Source: RGIG4608 sp051867875 (GTDB lineage: Bacteria; Bacillota; Clostridia; Oscillospirales; CAG-272). Taken from it: a DNA stretch of 53,246 nucleotides. A program made the position numbers and the translations under genes. This document shows, piece after piece, positions 34,789 to 43,088 of this stretch; position 1 is the first letter of the stretch, and each line of letters opens with the position of its first letter. The stretch covers positions 1-53,246 of the forward strand of contig JBJDZG010000021.1 of NCBI GenBank assembly GCA_051867875.1, read 5' to 3'. The notes under the pieces are model-generated. The model searched no databases. It was not told where the DNA came from and saw only the letters and a list, made by a program, of their open reading frames with translations.

Positions 34789-35931
34789 ATGAGATTTGTA
34801 CTTAACGAAACAAGCTATCACGGCAAGGGTGCCATTAAAGAGATTGCAGGCGAGATTATCGGACGCGGTTTTAAGCGTGCGTTCGTATGCTCCGACCCCG
34901 ACCTTCTCCGCTTCGGCGTAACGGGCAAGGTTACGGCAGTTCTTGACGAGGCAAATATTCCCTATGAAATTTACAGCAATATTAAGCCCAACCCCACTAT
35001 TGAAAACGTTCAAAGCGGTGTCGAAGCCTTTAAGGCGAGCGGTGCTGACTGCATCGTTGCCATCGGCGGCGGTTCCTCCATGGACACAGCCAAGGCAATA
35101 GGTATCATCATCACAAACCCCGAATTTTCCGACGTGCGTTCTCTTGAGGGCGTTGCTCCCACAAAAAATAAATGCGTTCCCATCATTGCAGTTCCCACCA
35201 CGGCAGGAACAGCCGCTGAGGTTACTATCAACTACGTAATCACAGACGTTGAGAAGAATCGCAAGATGGTCTGCGTTGACGTTCACGATATTCCCGTAGT
35301 TGCGGTAGTTGACCCCGATATGATGTCCACAATGCCCAAAGGTCTTACAGCCGCAACAGGTATGGACGCTCTTACACACGCTATCGAAGGTTACATAACA
35401 GCAGGCGCTTGGGAAATGAGCGATATGTTCCATTTAAGAGCTATCGAGCTCATCGCTAAACACCTTCGCGGTGCGGTTGCGGGAACCGAAGAAGGACGCG
35501 AGGGTATGGCTCTCGGTCAGTATATCGCAGGTATGGGCTTCTCAAACGTAGGCCTTGGTATCGTTCACTCCATGGCTCACCCCCTCGGAGCTCTCTACGA
35601 TACACCCCACGGTATCGCAAACGCTATAATTCTTCCCACGGTTATGGAGTATAACGCTCCTGCAACGGGCGAAAAATACCGCGATATTGCTCGCGTATTC
35701 GGAGTTAAAGGCGTTGATTCAATGAGTATCGAGGACGCTCGCCGCGCCGCTATCGACGCAGTTAAGCAGCTCTCCGTTGACGTAGGGATCCCCACCGACC
35801 TCAAGGAAATCGTAAAGCCCGAGGACGTTGACTTCCTCGCAAGATCCGCATACGACGACGCTTGCCGTCCCGGCAACCCCAGACAGACGAGCGTTGAGGA
35901 GATTAAGGAGCTTTACCTCTCCCTTATGTAA
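34789..35931 (+). CDS. fucO: Lactaldehyde reductase / 1,2-propanediol oxidoreductase
   Basis: A 380-residue group III iron-dependent alcohol dehydrogenase. The NAD-binding motif GGGSSMDTAK is at about 93-102. Iron ligands Asp193 and His197 (MDALTHAIEG), His260 (VHSMAHPLGA) and His274 (TPHGIANAI) match E. coli FucO with a constant offset of three. It would reduce L-lactaldehyde made by RhaD to 1,2-propanediol, closing the redox balance of rhamnose fermentation. ATG at 34789 follows GAGGAGGA by 8 nt. It stands alone between its own promoter and terminator, 20 kb from rhaBAD; other short-chain alcohols are possible substrates. Confidence 0.9.
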   Translation: MRFVLNETSYHGKGAIKEIAGEIIGRGFKRAFVCSDPDLLRFGVTGKVTAVLDEANIPYEIYSNIKPNPTIENVQSGVEAFKASGADCIVAIGGGSSMDTAKAIGIIITNPEFSDVRSLEGVAPTKNKCVPIIAVPTTAGTAAEVTINYVITDVEKNRKMVCVDVHDIPVVAVVDPDMMSTMPKGLTAATGMDALTHAIEGYITAGAWEMSDMFHLRAIELIAKHLRGAVAGTEEGREGMALGQYIAGMGFSNVGLGIVHSMAHPLGALYDTPHGIANAIILPTVMEYNAPATGEKYRDIARVFGVKGVDSMSIEDARRAAIDAVKQLSVDVGIPTDLKEIVKPEDVDFLARSAYDDACRPGNPRQTSVEEIKELYLSLM

Positions 35932-35951
35932 TATCTTGTTTCAAGAAAATC

Positions 35952-35979
35952 AAGCACCTGCTTCGGCAGGTGCTTTTTT
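35952..35979 (+). terminator. fucO terminator
   Basis: Ten-base-pair stem (35952-35961 with 35966-35975), TTCG tetraloop and T run to 35979. Confidence 0.95.
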
Positions 35980-36009
35980 GAGTGAAAATCATAAAAATCG
36001 TCTTTGGGC

Positions 36010-36038
36010 TTGACATACGTCGTTTTTGGTGCTATCAT
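36010..36038 (+). promoter_or_regulatory. Promoter of small HTH regulator
   Basis: TTGACA (36010-36015), 17-nt spacer, TATCAT (36033-36038). Confidence 0.85.
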
Positions 36039-36069
36039 TAGTGCATCAAAGATTAAAGAGGGAGTCATT

Positions 36070-36585
36070 ATGCCTAAGATATCATCAAAAGCGAATAAAA
36101 ATATATATCAGCAAACGCGTGAAAAGCTCGAGCTCTCGCGCGAGAGTGCAAGCGAGCTCCTCGAATGGATATCTCCCGAGCGAATCGAGCGGATTGAAAA
36201 CGAAAAGAGCGCGCCGAACCCCGACGAAGTCCTGCAAATGAGTGAGAAATACAAATTTCCCTCTCTTTGCAATTATTACTGTGCAAATCAGTGCCCCATC
36301 GGCGCAGAATACGTGCCCGAAATAAAGTTAAAGGACCTCTCGCAGATAGTGCTTGAAATGCTCGCCTCTCTCAATTCAATGAACAAAAAGAAGGACCGCT
36401 TAATTGAGATAACCGCCGACGGCGCTATCGACGGCGACGAGATTGAGGATTTCATCTACATTCAAGAGGAGCTTGAGCGCATTTCCATAACCGTCGAAAC
36501 GCTTCAGCTCTGGAGTGAGAAGATGCTCGCAAACGGCGTCATCGACAGAGAAAAGTACGAAGAGTACAAAAAGAAAAGTCACTGA
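36070..36585 (+). CDS. Small HTH (XRE-like) regulatory protein
   Basis: A 171-residue cytoplasmic protein. Residues 8-60 look like a degenerate Cro/XRE-type helix-turn-helix (YQQTREKLELSRESASELL; ISPERIERIENEKSAPNPDEV), followed by CNYYCANQCPIG with three cysteines and a helical C-terminal half rich in Glu/Lys. The same layout occurs in clostridial XRE-family proteins of unknown role. GGGAG lies just upstream of the ATG at 36070; the frame extends to 36004 but that part overlaps the promoter. It has its own promoter and terminator, so no target can be named. Confidence 0.78.
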   Translation: MPKISSKANKNIYQQTREKLELSRESASELLEWISPERIERIENEKSAPNPDEVLQMSEKYKFPSLCNYYCANQCPIGAEYVPEIKLKDLSQIVLEMLASLNSMNKKKDRLIEITADGAIDGDEIEDFIYIQEELERISITVETLQLWSEKMLANGVIDREKYEEYKKKSH

Positions 36586-36597
36586 TACCGGATATTC

Positions 36598-36630
36598 AAA
36601 AGCGAAACGGATTGCCGTTTCGCTTTTTTT
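36598..36630 (+). terminator. Terminator after the HTH gene
   Basis: Thirteen-base-pair stem (36598-36610 with 36615-36627), ATTG loop and T run. Confidence 0.93.
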
Positions 36631-36777
36631 GCGCTATTTTGCATCCTTTGTCAAAATAAGGGCTCGCATTTTGCACCTTTTGATATTTATTTTTGCGCAA
36701 AGTTGATATATAATTAAATCATCAGATAAATACGACGCTTACGTTTCGGCTCACGCGGGAAAATAACGCCAAAATCG

Positions 36778-36806
36778 TTGACAAGTACGTATTTTTGTGA
36801 TATCAT
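36778..36806 (+). promoter_or_regulatory. Promoter of the SPFH gene
   Basis: TTGACA (36778-36783), 17-nt spacer, TATCAT (36801-36806), the same -10 as the preceding gene. Transcript start near 36813, ATG at 36856. Confidence 0.87.
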
Positions 36807-36855
36807 TACAATAATATATGTCAACCGACATATTAAACAGAAAAAGGAGAATACT

Positions 36856-37800
36856 ATGGAATTTCTTATTGTTTTGGCAGTGATTGTAGTTTTACTCATT
36901 ACTTGCATTAAGGTCGTCCCCCACACGGAATCTTACGTTGTTGAACGTCTCGGTAAATTTCACGCTATCTGGTCGCCCGGTATGCATTTCTTGCTTCCCT
37001 TCGGTCTTGACCGCGTAGTTGCCCGCACTACGACGAAGGAAAAGGTGCTTGACACACCTCCCCAGTCCGTTATCACGAGCGATAACGTTCCTCTTACCAT
37101 CGACGCGGTGGTTTACCACAAGACCTTTGACCCCAAGCTTTACGCTTACGGTGCGGCTAATCCCGTTGAGGCTCTTGCAAACCTTACCACTACCACGCTC
37201 CGTAACATCGTCGGTGAGCTTACACTCGACGAATCCCTTACTTCCCGTGACTCCATCAACGCAAAGATGACGGAAAGCCTTGACAAGGCTACTGACGAAT
37301 GGGGTATCCGCGTAACACGTGTTGAAATCAGAAATATCACTCCTTCCGCCGATATCCGCGAATCCATGGAAAGACAGATGAAGGCTGAGCGTGCACGCCG
37401 TGAAACTCTTCTCGAAGCAGAAGGTCACAGACAGGCGGTTATCACACGTGCAGAAGGTGATAAGCAGGCTATGATTCTCGCCGCAGAAGGTGAGAGAGAT
37501 GCCCGCATTGCTCGCGCCGAAGGTGAAGCAAAAGCACTCCTTCTCCAGAAGCAGGCCGAGGCTGACGGTCTCCGCGCTATTATGCAGGCTTCCCCCACTC
37601 CCGAGGTTATCGAGCTCAAGAGATACGAGGCTCTCGTCAATGTTGCTAACGGCACAGCCGCTAAGCTCATTATCCCCACAGATACGGTTGAGATGGTTAA
37701 AAACAACGCCGTTTTCTCCGAAACGACAGGTCTTGGCGACAACACAAAGCCCACCGAGAAGCCCGCGCCCACTAAGAAACCCGACCTTTGCTGCGATTAA
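36856..37800 (+). CDS. Slipin/stomatin-type SPFH membrane protein
   Basis: A 314-residue band-7 protein: one N-terminal hydrophobic segment (residues 2-18), an SPFH domain (about 19-180, with VPHTESYVVERLGKFH and ITSDNVPLTIDAVVYHK) and a long Glu/Ala/Arg-rich coiled coil (about 172-240, with MKAERARRETLLEAEGHRQA). Such proteins oligomerise in membrane microdomains and often work with an NfeD protease partner, which is not encoded next to it. The C-terminus is Pro/Lys-rich and ends LCCD. AAAGGAG precedes the ATG. Monocistronic between promoter and terminator. Confidence 0.9.
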   Translation: MEFLIVLAVIVVLLITCIKVVPHTESYVVERLGKFHAIWSPGMHFLLPFGLDRVVARTTTKEKVLDTPPQSVITSDNVPLTIDAVVYHKTFDPKLYAYGAANPVEALANLTTTTLRNIVGELTLDESLTSRDSINAKMTESLDKATDEWGIRVTRVEIRNITPSADIRESMERQMKAERARRETLLEAEGHRQAVITRAEGDKQAMILAAEGERDARIARAEGEAKALLLQKQAEADGLRAIMQASPTPEVIELKRYEALVNVANGTAAKLIIPTDTVEMVKNNAVFSETTGLGDNTKPTEKPAPTKKPDLCCD

Positions 37801-37813
37801 TTGAATAAATTAC

Positions 37814-37839
37814 GGGCGTTGCGAAAGCAACGCCCTTTT
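37814..37839 (+). terminator. SPFH gene terminator
   Basis: Nine-base-pair GC-rich stem (37814-37822 with 37827-37835), GAAA tetraloop, then TTTT. Confidence 0.93.
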
Positions 37840-37870
37840 CCGATTTATTTCAAAATACAAAAAATTCTTC

Positions 37871-37899
37871 TTGACAAAAGCGATTTGCTATGTTATAAT
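37871..37899 (+). promoter_or_regulatory. Perfect promoter upstream of a structured RNA
   Basis: TTGACA (37871-37876), 17-nt spacer, TATAAT (37894-37899). Expected start near 37906. There is no long gene before the terminator at 38034. Confidence 0.92.
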
Positions 37900-37905
37900 C
37901 TCAAA

Positions 37906-38065
37906 CAGTATGAGAGTGAGGTACACGGATATGGCAATTTTCGCATTGAAATCAAAATTCAAAGCCAAAACAGCCGTATTGCCCCATTCTCAATTTTTCT
38001 TTTCCAACGTATTTAATAGTTTTATTATCTTTTGCTGACGAGTTTTCTTCGTCAGCTATTTTTTT
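37906..38065 (+). ncRNA. Candidate structured RNA or leader upstream of the uracil permease
   Basis: About 160 nt between a consensus promoter and a terminator. Bases 37911-37992 fold into one rod: 37911-37923 with 37980-37992 (one mismatch, two wobbles), 37925-37928 with 37974-37977, 37933-37935 with 37964-37966, and 37936-37941 with 37954-37959, around a 12-nt loop. A U-rich single-stranded stretch leads to the terminator. It does not carry the conserved core of the purine riboswitch. A 35-codon frame (37931-38038, AGGT eight bases upstream of its ATG) also exists but runs into the terminator. It may be a stand-alone small RNA or an attenuating leader for 38133. Confidence 0.5.
38034..38065 (+). 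terminator. Terminator of the structured RNA unit
   Basis: Eight-base-pair stem (38034-38041 with 38049-38056), 7-nt loop and a run of seven Ts. A TATAAT at 38080-38085 downstream, with no good -35, may start the permease mRNA independently. Confidence 0.85.
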
Positions 38066-38132
38066 GCCCGTGAGTACTGTATAATGCGCAACCGTGCGAT
38101 TATAAAATAAACACACCCAAGGAGGAAGTTCA

Positions 38133-39512
38133 ATGAAACTTATCTACAACGTCGAAACGAAGCCCCGCGAGATGGGATATCTCAAAACGGTTTTGTTCGC
38201 TCTTCAACAGCTGCTTGCCATTATGGCGGCTACCATAGCAGTCCCCGCCATCGTAGAAAACGGTATGTCCCCCACCGCCGCACTCTTCGGTGCAGGCGTC
38301 GGCACGCTCGTTTATCTTCTTTTCACGAAGTTCAAGAGCCCCGTTTTTCTCGGTTCTTCTTTTGCATTCATCGGTTCAATGCTCGCGGCGTTTGCGGGCG
38401 GTGTTTCAATGAGCGCGGGCTATCTTGGACTCATTCTCGGTGCTTTCTTTGCAGGTCTTGTATACGTGCTTCTCGCAATTATCGTTAAATTCGCGGGCGT
38501 CAAATGGATAAACAGGCTCATACCCGCGGTAGTCATAGGTCCTACTGTTGCAATCATAGGTCTTTCCTTGGCGGGCAACGCCATAGGCGACCTCTCAAAA
38601 GGAAGTGTGCTCCAAAGCATTGTGATTGATAACGGTCTGATTGAAAACGTGCCGGTAGCTTCTCCGTATATTGCTCTTATCTGCGGTCTTGTAACTCTCT
38701 TTACCACTATTCTCTGCTCTACCTACGGCAAGAAAACGGTCAAGATGATTCCATTCATTCTCGGTATTCTTGCAGGCTACGCAACCGCCGCAGTTTTCAC
38801 TGCAATCGGTACGGCGGCAGGTATTAAGGAGCTTCTGATAATCGATTTTTCAAAGTTCAGCGATATCAAATGGGTGCCCGATTTCACTTTTCTTAAAGCC
38901 TTATCGGGCAACTACGATTTCGGCGAAAGCGGTTCGTTCCTCTCTTATGCGGGAACGGTTGCGGTGGCTTACGTTCCCGTCGCGTTCGTAGTTTTTGCCG
39001 AGCACATCGCCGACCACAAAAATCTTTCCTCGATAATTGAAAAAGACCTGCTTACAGACCCCGGACTTCACAGAACACTCCTCGGCGACGGCGTCGGCTC
39101 GATAGCGGGCGCGCTGTTCGGCGGTTGTGCCAACACCACTTACGGCGAAAGCGTCGGCTGTGTTGCCATATCGGGCAATGCGTCCGTTGCAACAATCGTT
39201 GTTACGGCAATTATGGCTATCGCAATATCGTTTTTCGGTCCTTTTGCGACCTTCCTTTCCACAATTCCCTCCTGCGTTATGGGCGGAATATGCGTGGCGC
39301 TTTACGGATTTATCGCGGTTTCGGGACTTAAAATGACACAAAAGGTCGACCTTGGCGATAACAAAAATCTCTTCGTCGTTTCCGTAATTCTCATCGCGGG
39401 CATCGGCGGTCTTAAACTCACCTTCGGTCAGATTACGATTACCTCCGTCGCGTGCGCCCTCATTCTCGGAATTGTTACGAATATCCTCGTAAATCTTAAA
39501 AAGGGCGCTTGA
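38133..39512 (+). CDS. uraA: Uracil permease-type NCS2 transporter
   Basis: A 459-residue nucleobase:cation symporter-2 protein with about 14 membrane segments. The region FAEHIADHKNLSS followed by GCANTTYGESVGCVAISG corresponds to the uracil-specific motif of UraA/PyrP (NTTYGENIG), so uracil is more likely than xanthine or urate. AAGGAGGA lies before the ATG. Upstream is the promoter-RNA-terminator unit at 37871-38065, which may control it. The uridine kinase gene at 42462 is a functional relative in pyrimidine salvage, though not in the same operon. Confidence 0.9.
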   Translation: MKLIYNVETKPREMGYLKTVLFALQQLLAIMAATIAVPAIVENGMSPTAALFGAGVGTLVYLLFTKFKSPVFLGSSFAFIGSMLAAFAGGVSMSAGYLGLILGAFFAGLVYVLLAIIVKFAGVKWINRLIPAVVIGPTVAIIGLSLAGNAIGDLSKGSVLQSIVIDNGLIENVPVASPYIALICGLVTLFTTILCSTYGKKTVKMIPFILGILAGYATAAVFTAIGTAAGIKELLIIDFSKFSDIKWVPDFTFLKALSGNYDFGESGSFLSYAGTVAVAYVPVAFVVFAEHIADHKNLSSIIEKDLLTDPGLHRTLLGDGVGSIAGALFGGCANTTYGESVGCVAISGNASVATIVVTAIMAIAISFFGPFATFLSTIPSCVMGGICVALYGFIAVSGLKMTQKVDLGDNKNLFVVSVILIAGIGGLKLTFGQITITSVACALILGIVTNILVNLKKGA

Positions 39513-39522
39513 CGAATAAAAC

Positions 39523-39555
39523 GGCACGGGAATACCATTGAGATATTCCCGTGCC
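39523..39555. terminator. Terminator between convergent permease and pectinesterase
   Basis: Twelve-base-pair perfect stem (39523-39534 with 39544-39555), 9-nt loop. The T-rich side (TTTTATT) is on the minus strand, so it mainly ends the pectinesterase transcript; it may also stop the permease mRNA. Confidence 0.8.
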
Positions 39556-39591
39556 CACTTGCTTTTAACAAAGCGAGTCTTTATTAATCAA

Positions 39592-42198
39592 TTATTTAGC
39601 CGGATTCCAAGCCTCGGCGTAGGTAACGTTTCCGTTTGTTGTGCCGAAGATAACCTCGAAATTGCTGTAATTATCCGCTTCTTCTGCGGTGAGAAGCTTC
39701 ATACCCGCAACTTCTTCCGTGATTGCACCTGCGCCCGTGTTGCCGTATTCTCTGAACTTAACACCCGCATCGGTGGGCTTTGCGTTCATAGAAACGTAAC
39801 GCTCGTTTTTAGAGGAGCCCGAGAAGCCCTTCGTTGAGATATGACCGTCAAGCTCGCATCCGATAATTGCCACTGCACTGTATCCTGCCCAGCAACGTCC
39901 GATAGCGGTATTGCCGTTTGCAACTACGTCCTCGTCGGCTGTGAACTGACATTTATAGAATACAACACCGTATTCAACGCTGTCGCTCTCGCCCTTGTTA
40001 GAGCCCTTGAAGGCGGTGATATAACCGCCGTCGGTCTTTCCGCTCGTGATAGAGTGGATATGGCAATTACTAAACAACGTAGTATTGTTCGTGCCGAAAA
40101 TAAAGTCCGTCGTACCGCAGATATATACGCTGTCAAGGAGCTGACGTCCCGTGAAGAACTCAACCGTATCCTGATAGCCGATAAGTCCGCCGCCCACCAT
40201 TATGAAGCGGTCAGCCTGAACGAGAAGCGCAAGCGCGCGGTGCTCGCTGTGTTTGCCCTCTCCGAACGCTTCATCAAAGACAGCCTTGCTGTTCCACTTG
40301 TTTGAAATAATGAGGTTTTCGATACGGCAGTTAACTGCGCTCTCTCTTATCGCAACTGTCTGCGTGGAGTCGGTTACGTGAGAGAAGCCGCTCGCGTCAA
40401 GCTCTCCGTAGAGAGAATCCCACTCAACCGTTGCGCCGTTGCCCCTGATAGTAAGGTTGGGAATTGTAATCTCAATCTTTTCAACGTATTTGCTTCCGTT
40501 GTCTACGATATCAATTACCTTATTTGCGCTTGCTTCTGCTCTCTCAAGGAAGTCAAGAGCCTGCTGGATAGTCGTGAACATATTATAGCCGTCAAATATA
40601 GCGCCTATCACGCCCATGTAAGAGGAATCAACCCTTACCTGATATACTCCGTCAACTACGGAGGGCTCTGTATCGATTACGTAAACCGTAAATTGGTTAT
40701 AAACGTATCTCTTCTCTTCCTCACCGCCGTAGGTGTAAGTTACCGTGATTGTCTTTTCACCAATGCTTATGGAATCAAAGCCGTTAATGCTGTAATCGTC
40801 AACGATAAACTCTTTCTGTACGCCGTCAAGCTCGCCTGAAACTATAACGGTGAGTCCCGATTTATCAAAATCATCCCATATTGAGTAAACCTCTTTAAGG
40901 CTGTGGTTGAAGTATACGCCGTTGTCAGCCGAGGTGTTGGCCGAAAGCTTTTCAACTGCGTCCTTGCCGAAGAGAAGCTCTTTGGGCTCGTATACGTTTA
41001 CTCTGTATTTTATGGGCTCGTAATCCTTATAGCTTACCGTGATTTCGTAAGTACCTGCCGTGAGCATATCAACGGCACTTGTGTCAACGGTTACGTTTGC
41101 AAGGTCGATTGATTCAGTCTTTCCGCTTGCGAAAACTGCGTTAATGCGAAGTCCCGAGCAGTCGAGAGTCTGTCCTGCAAGGAAATCAACGTTGCCCGTT
41201 GATACGAGTTCAAATCCGACCTCGGGGGATTTTTCAACCCTGCATACGAGCTCGAGCTCGTAAATATCTACCGTGCCCGAGACGCGCGCTATCGTCCAGA
41301 CGCCCTCGGTTACGTCAATTTCAATTTTTACAAGAGGGCTTGCTTCGTTGGTGCCTGCAAATTCTATCTCGCTGACAGTTCCGTCGGGGGCAGTAATTTT
41401 AACTTTCTGAGTTGCGGCACCGCTTGAACCGTTCTGAATAATGAAAGCGAGCTTGCCGTCGCCGGGTACTTCAACCTTGATAAGGTTTGCGCTGCCGCCG
41501 AGCTTTACGGACTTCAGATATTCCGTTACGGCACCCGTTTCGGGGTCTGTGTATTTTTTGGTTCTGTTTCTTATCTCAGTTCCGCTGACAATCGTGAATT
41601 TGCCGTTAATGCTGTCCGCGGTGAGTTTTTCTGCGGTAAGGTCGCTGATATTGAGATAATATCTTACGTCCTCGTATTCGGGAAGGGCGGGCTTTTCAAG
41701 CTCCGCTCCGCAGACGTCGCAGAGATAGTCCTCATTCCCGTCTACGTGCTCCGTGCATACGGGAGGCTCGGGCCTTTCAAGCTCCGCTCCGCAGACATCG
41801 CAGAGATAGTCCTCATTCTCGTCTACGTGCTCCGTGCATACGGGGGGCTCGGGTCTTTCAAGCTCCGCTCCGCAGACGTCGCAGAGGTAGTCCTCATTCC
41901 CGTCTACGTGCTCCGTGCATNNNNNNNNNNNNNNNNNNNNNNNNNNNNNNNNNNNNNNNNNNNNNNNNNNNNNNNNNNNNNNNNNNNNNNNNNNNNNNNN
42001 NNNNNNNNNNNNNNNNNNNNCTCCGCAGACGTCGCAGAGGTAGTCCTCATTCCCGTCTACGTGCTCCGTGCATGCTGGAGGGGGTGAGGGAGGAACGTGG
42101 GGTGTAAACGCTCCCAAAATCTCGTCCAAAAGGTCGCAAGCTGTGAGCGTCGTGAGCATCAACGCGCACAGGATAAAGAGTGCTAATAATTTTTTCAT
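39592..42198 (-). CDS. CE8 pectin methylesterase lipoprotein with Cys-rich tandem repeats
   Basis: A surface lipoprotein (Cys21 in LTAC) that removes methyl esters from homogalacturonan. The C-terminal right-handed beta-helix domain carries the CE8 motifs GYQDTVEFF, ICGTTDFIFGT and GRCWAG, which supply the catalytic Asp pair and Arg. Between them and the N-terminus are a beta-sandwich region (NISDLTAEKLTADSINGKF onward), Ig-like domains (LDCSGLRINAVF), and tandem 27-residue units CTEHVDENEDYLCDVCG plus AELERPEPPV. Four units and part of another are visible, interrupted by 100 Ns, so the true protein length is unknown. The frame is kept across the Ns. AAGGAAGG precedes the ATG. Confidence 0.9.
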   Translation of the reverse strand: MKKLLALFILCALMLTTLTACDLLDEILGAFTPHVPPSPPPACTEHVDGNEDYLCDVCGXXXXXXXXXXXXXXXXXXXXXXXXXXXXXXXXXXCTEHVDGNEDYLCDVCGAELERPEPPVCTEHVDENEDYLCDVCGAELERPEPPVCTEHVDGNEDYLCDVCGAELEKPALPEYEDVRYYLNISDLTAEKLTADSINGKFTIVSGTEIRNRTKKYTDPETGAVTEYLKSVKLGGSANLIKVEVPGDGKLAFIIQNGSSGAATQKVKITAPDGTVSEIEFAGTNEASPLVKIEIDVTEGVWTIARVSGTVDIYELELVCRVEKSPEVGFELVSTGNVDFLAGQTLDCSGLRINAVFASGKTESIDLANVTVDTSAVDMLTAGTYEITVSYKDYEPIKYRVNVYEPKELLFGKDAVEKLSANTSADNGVYFNHSLKEVYSIWDDFDKSGLTVIVSGELDGVQKEFIVDDYSINGFDSISIGEKTITVTYTYGGEEEKRYVYNQFTVYVIDTEPSVVDGVYQVRVDSSYMGVIGAIFDGYNMFTTIQQALDFLERAEASANKVIDIVDNGSKYVEKIEITIPNLTIRGNGATVEWDSLYGELDASGFSHVTDSTQTVAIRESAVNCRIENLIISNKWNSKAVFDEAFGEGKHSEHRALALLVQADRFIMVGGGLIGYQDTVEFFTGRQLLDSVYICGTTDFIFGTNNTTLFSNCHIHSITSGKTDGGYITAFKGSNKGESDSVEYGVVFYKCQFTADEDVVANGNTAIGRCWAGYSAVAIIGCELDGHISTKGFSGSSKNERYVSMNAKPTDAGVKFREYGNTGAGAITEEVAGMKLLTAEEADNYSNFEVIFGTTNGNVTYAEAWNPAK
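41678..42073. repeat. 81-bp tandem repeats with assembly gap
   Basis: Repeats of 81 bp encode the 27-residue Cys unit of the pectinesterase; the same position recurs at 41741, 41822 and 41903. After the gap it recurs at 42056. The 100 Ns (41921-42020) stand for unknown length; repeat phase predicts 28 + 81n missing bases. Confidence 0.9.
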
Positions 42199-42235
42199 AA
42201 GAAATTCCTTCCTTGAAATATATTTTTCCGAAAGC

Positions 42236-42250
42236 TCCGCGCACCGCGGA
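42236..42250 (-). other. Small leader hairpin of the pectinesterase mRNA
   Basis: Six GC-rich base pairs (42236-42241 with 42245-42250) and a 3-nt loop in the 5' leader, about 40 nt before the start codon. Confidence 0.4.
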
Positions 42251-42266
42251 AACTAACCTTAACCTC

Positions 42267-42295
42267 ATTTTACCATTATATTAGTATATTTGCAA
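42267..42295 (-). promoter_or_regulatory. Promoter of the pectinesterase gene
   Basis: Minus-strand TTGCAA (42290-42295), 17-nt spacer ending TGG (extended -10), TAAAAT (42267-42272). Confidence 0.6.
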
Positions 42296-42382
42296 TAGAT
42301 TTATGAAAATTTTATAAATATTTTTATGAATACATATACCCATTATGCAATTTGCACAAAGCTCGGATTTGCAAATTATTTG

Positions 42383-42411
42383 TTGACAAAAAGCCGTATT
42401 TGTGATATATT
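42383..42411 (+). promoter_or_regulatory. Promoter of udk
   Basis: TTGACA (42383-42388), 17-nt spacer, TATATT (42406-42411). Confidence 0.85.
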
Positions 42412-42461
42412 CAAATAGTAAAAGCCAACGCAAATCTACAAAAAAAGAGGAAGCAAAAATC

Positions 42462-43088
42462 ATGAAATCTCCAATGCTTATAGGTATAGCCGGCGGTACC
42501 GGCTCGGGCAAAACAACTTTTTCCGAGGGGCTTACGTCCATGTTTCCAAACGACATTACGGTAATTTCGTTTGACAACTATTACAAGCCGCAGGACCATC
42601 TTTCGATGGAAGAGCGGGTAAAAACCAACTACGACTGCCCCGATGCGCTCGACACGGATTTGCTTGTCAAGCACCTTCGCACACTCCGCGACGGCGAGAG
42701 CATCGATATGCCCAATTACGATTTCCGTATTCACACACGCAAGCAGGAATATACCCGTCTTGCTCCCTCTCCCATAATCATCGTTGACGGAATTTTGGCT
42801 TTCCACGACGAGAGGCTCCGCGAAATGTTTGATATCAAAATTTATGCCGATGCAGACGCAGACGAGAGAATTTTGCGCCGTCTGCGCCGTGACGTAAACG
42901 AGCGCGGACGCGATATTGACGGCGTTATTCATCAGTACCTCAATACCGTCAAGCCCATGCACCACATCTACGTCGAGCCGACCAGAAAGTACGCCGATAT
43001 CGTAATCAACGGAGGCAAAAATAAGATTGCCCTTGACATCGTTGCGTCAAGAATCACCAAAAAGCTCGAAGAAAATAAAGTTGATTGA
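42462..43088 (+). CDS. udk: Uridine kinase
   Basis: A 208-residue cytoplasmic kinase making UMP or CMP from uridine or cytidine. The P-loop is IAGGTGSGKTTF (residues 9-20). The uridine-kinase segments SFDNYYKPQDHLSMEER, NYDCPDALD, MPNYDFRIHTR and IIIVDGILAF follow in the usual order, and length fits. ATG at 42462 has AGAGG upstream; the frame extends earlier but overlaps the promoter. Monocistronic. Confidence 0.96.
   Translation: MKSPMLIGIAGGTGSGKTTFSEGLTSMFPNDITVISFDNYYKPQDHLSMEERVKTNYDCPDALDTDLLVKHLRTLRDGESIDMPNYDFRIHTRKQEYTRLAPSPIIIVDGILAFHDERLREMFDIKIYADADADERILRRLRRDVNERGRDIDGVIHQYLNTVKPMHHIYVEPTRKYADIVINGGKNKIALDIVASRITKKLEENKVD

Noticed and set aside
37921..37990. Purine-riboswitch-like GGATATGG
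   Set aside because: The stem that should enclose it and the conserved TTTCTACC and GACTA segments are missing.
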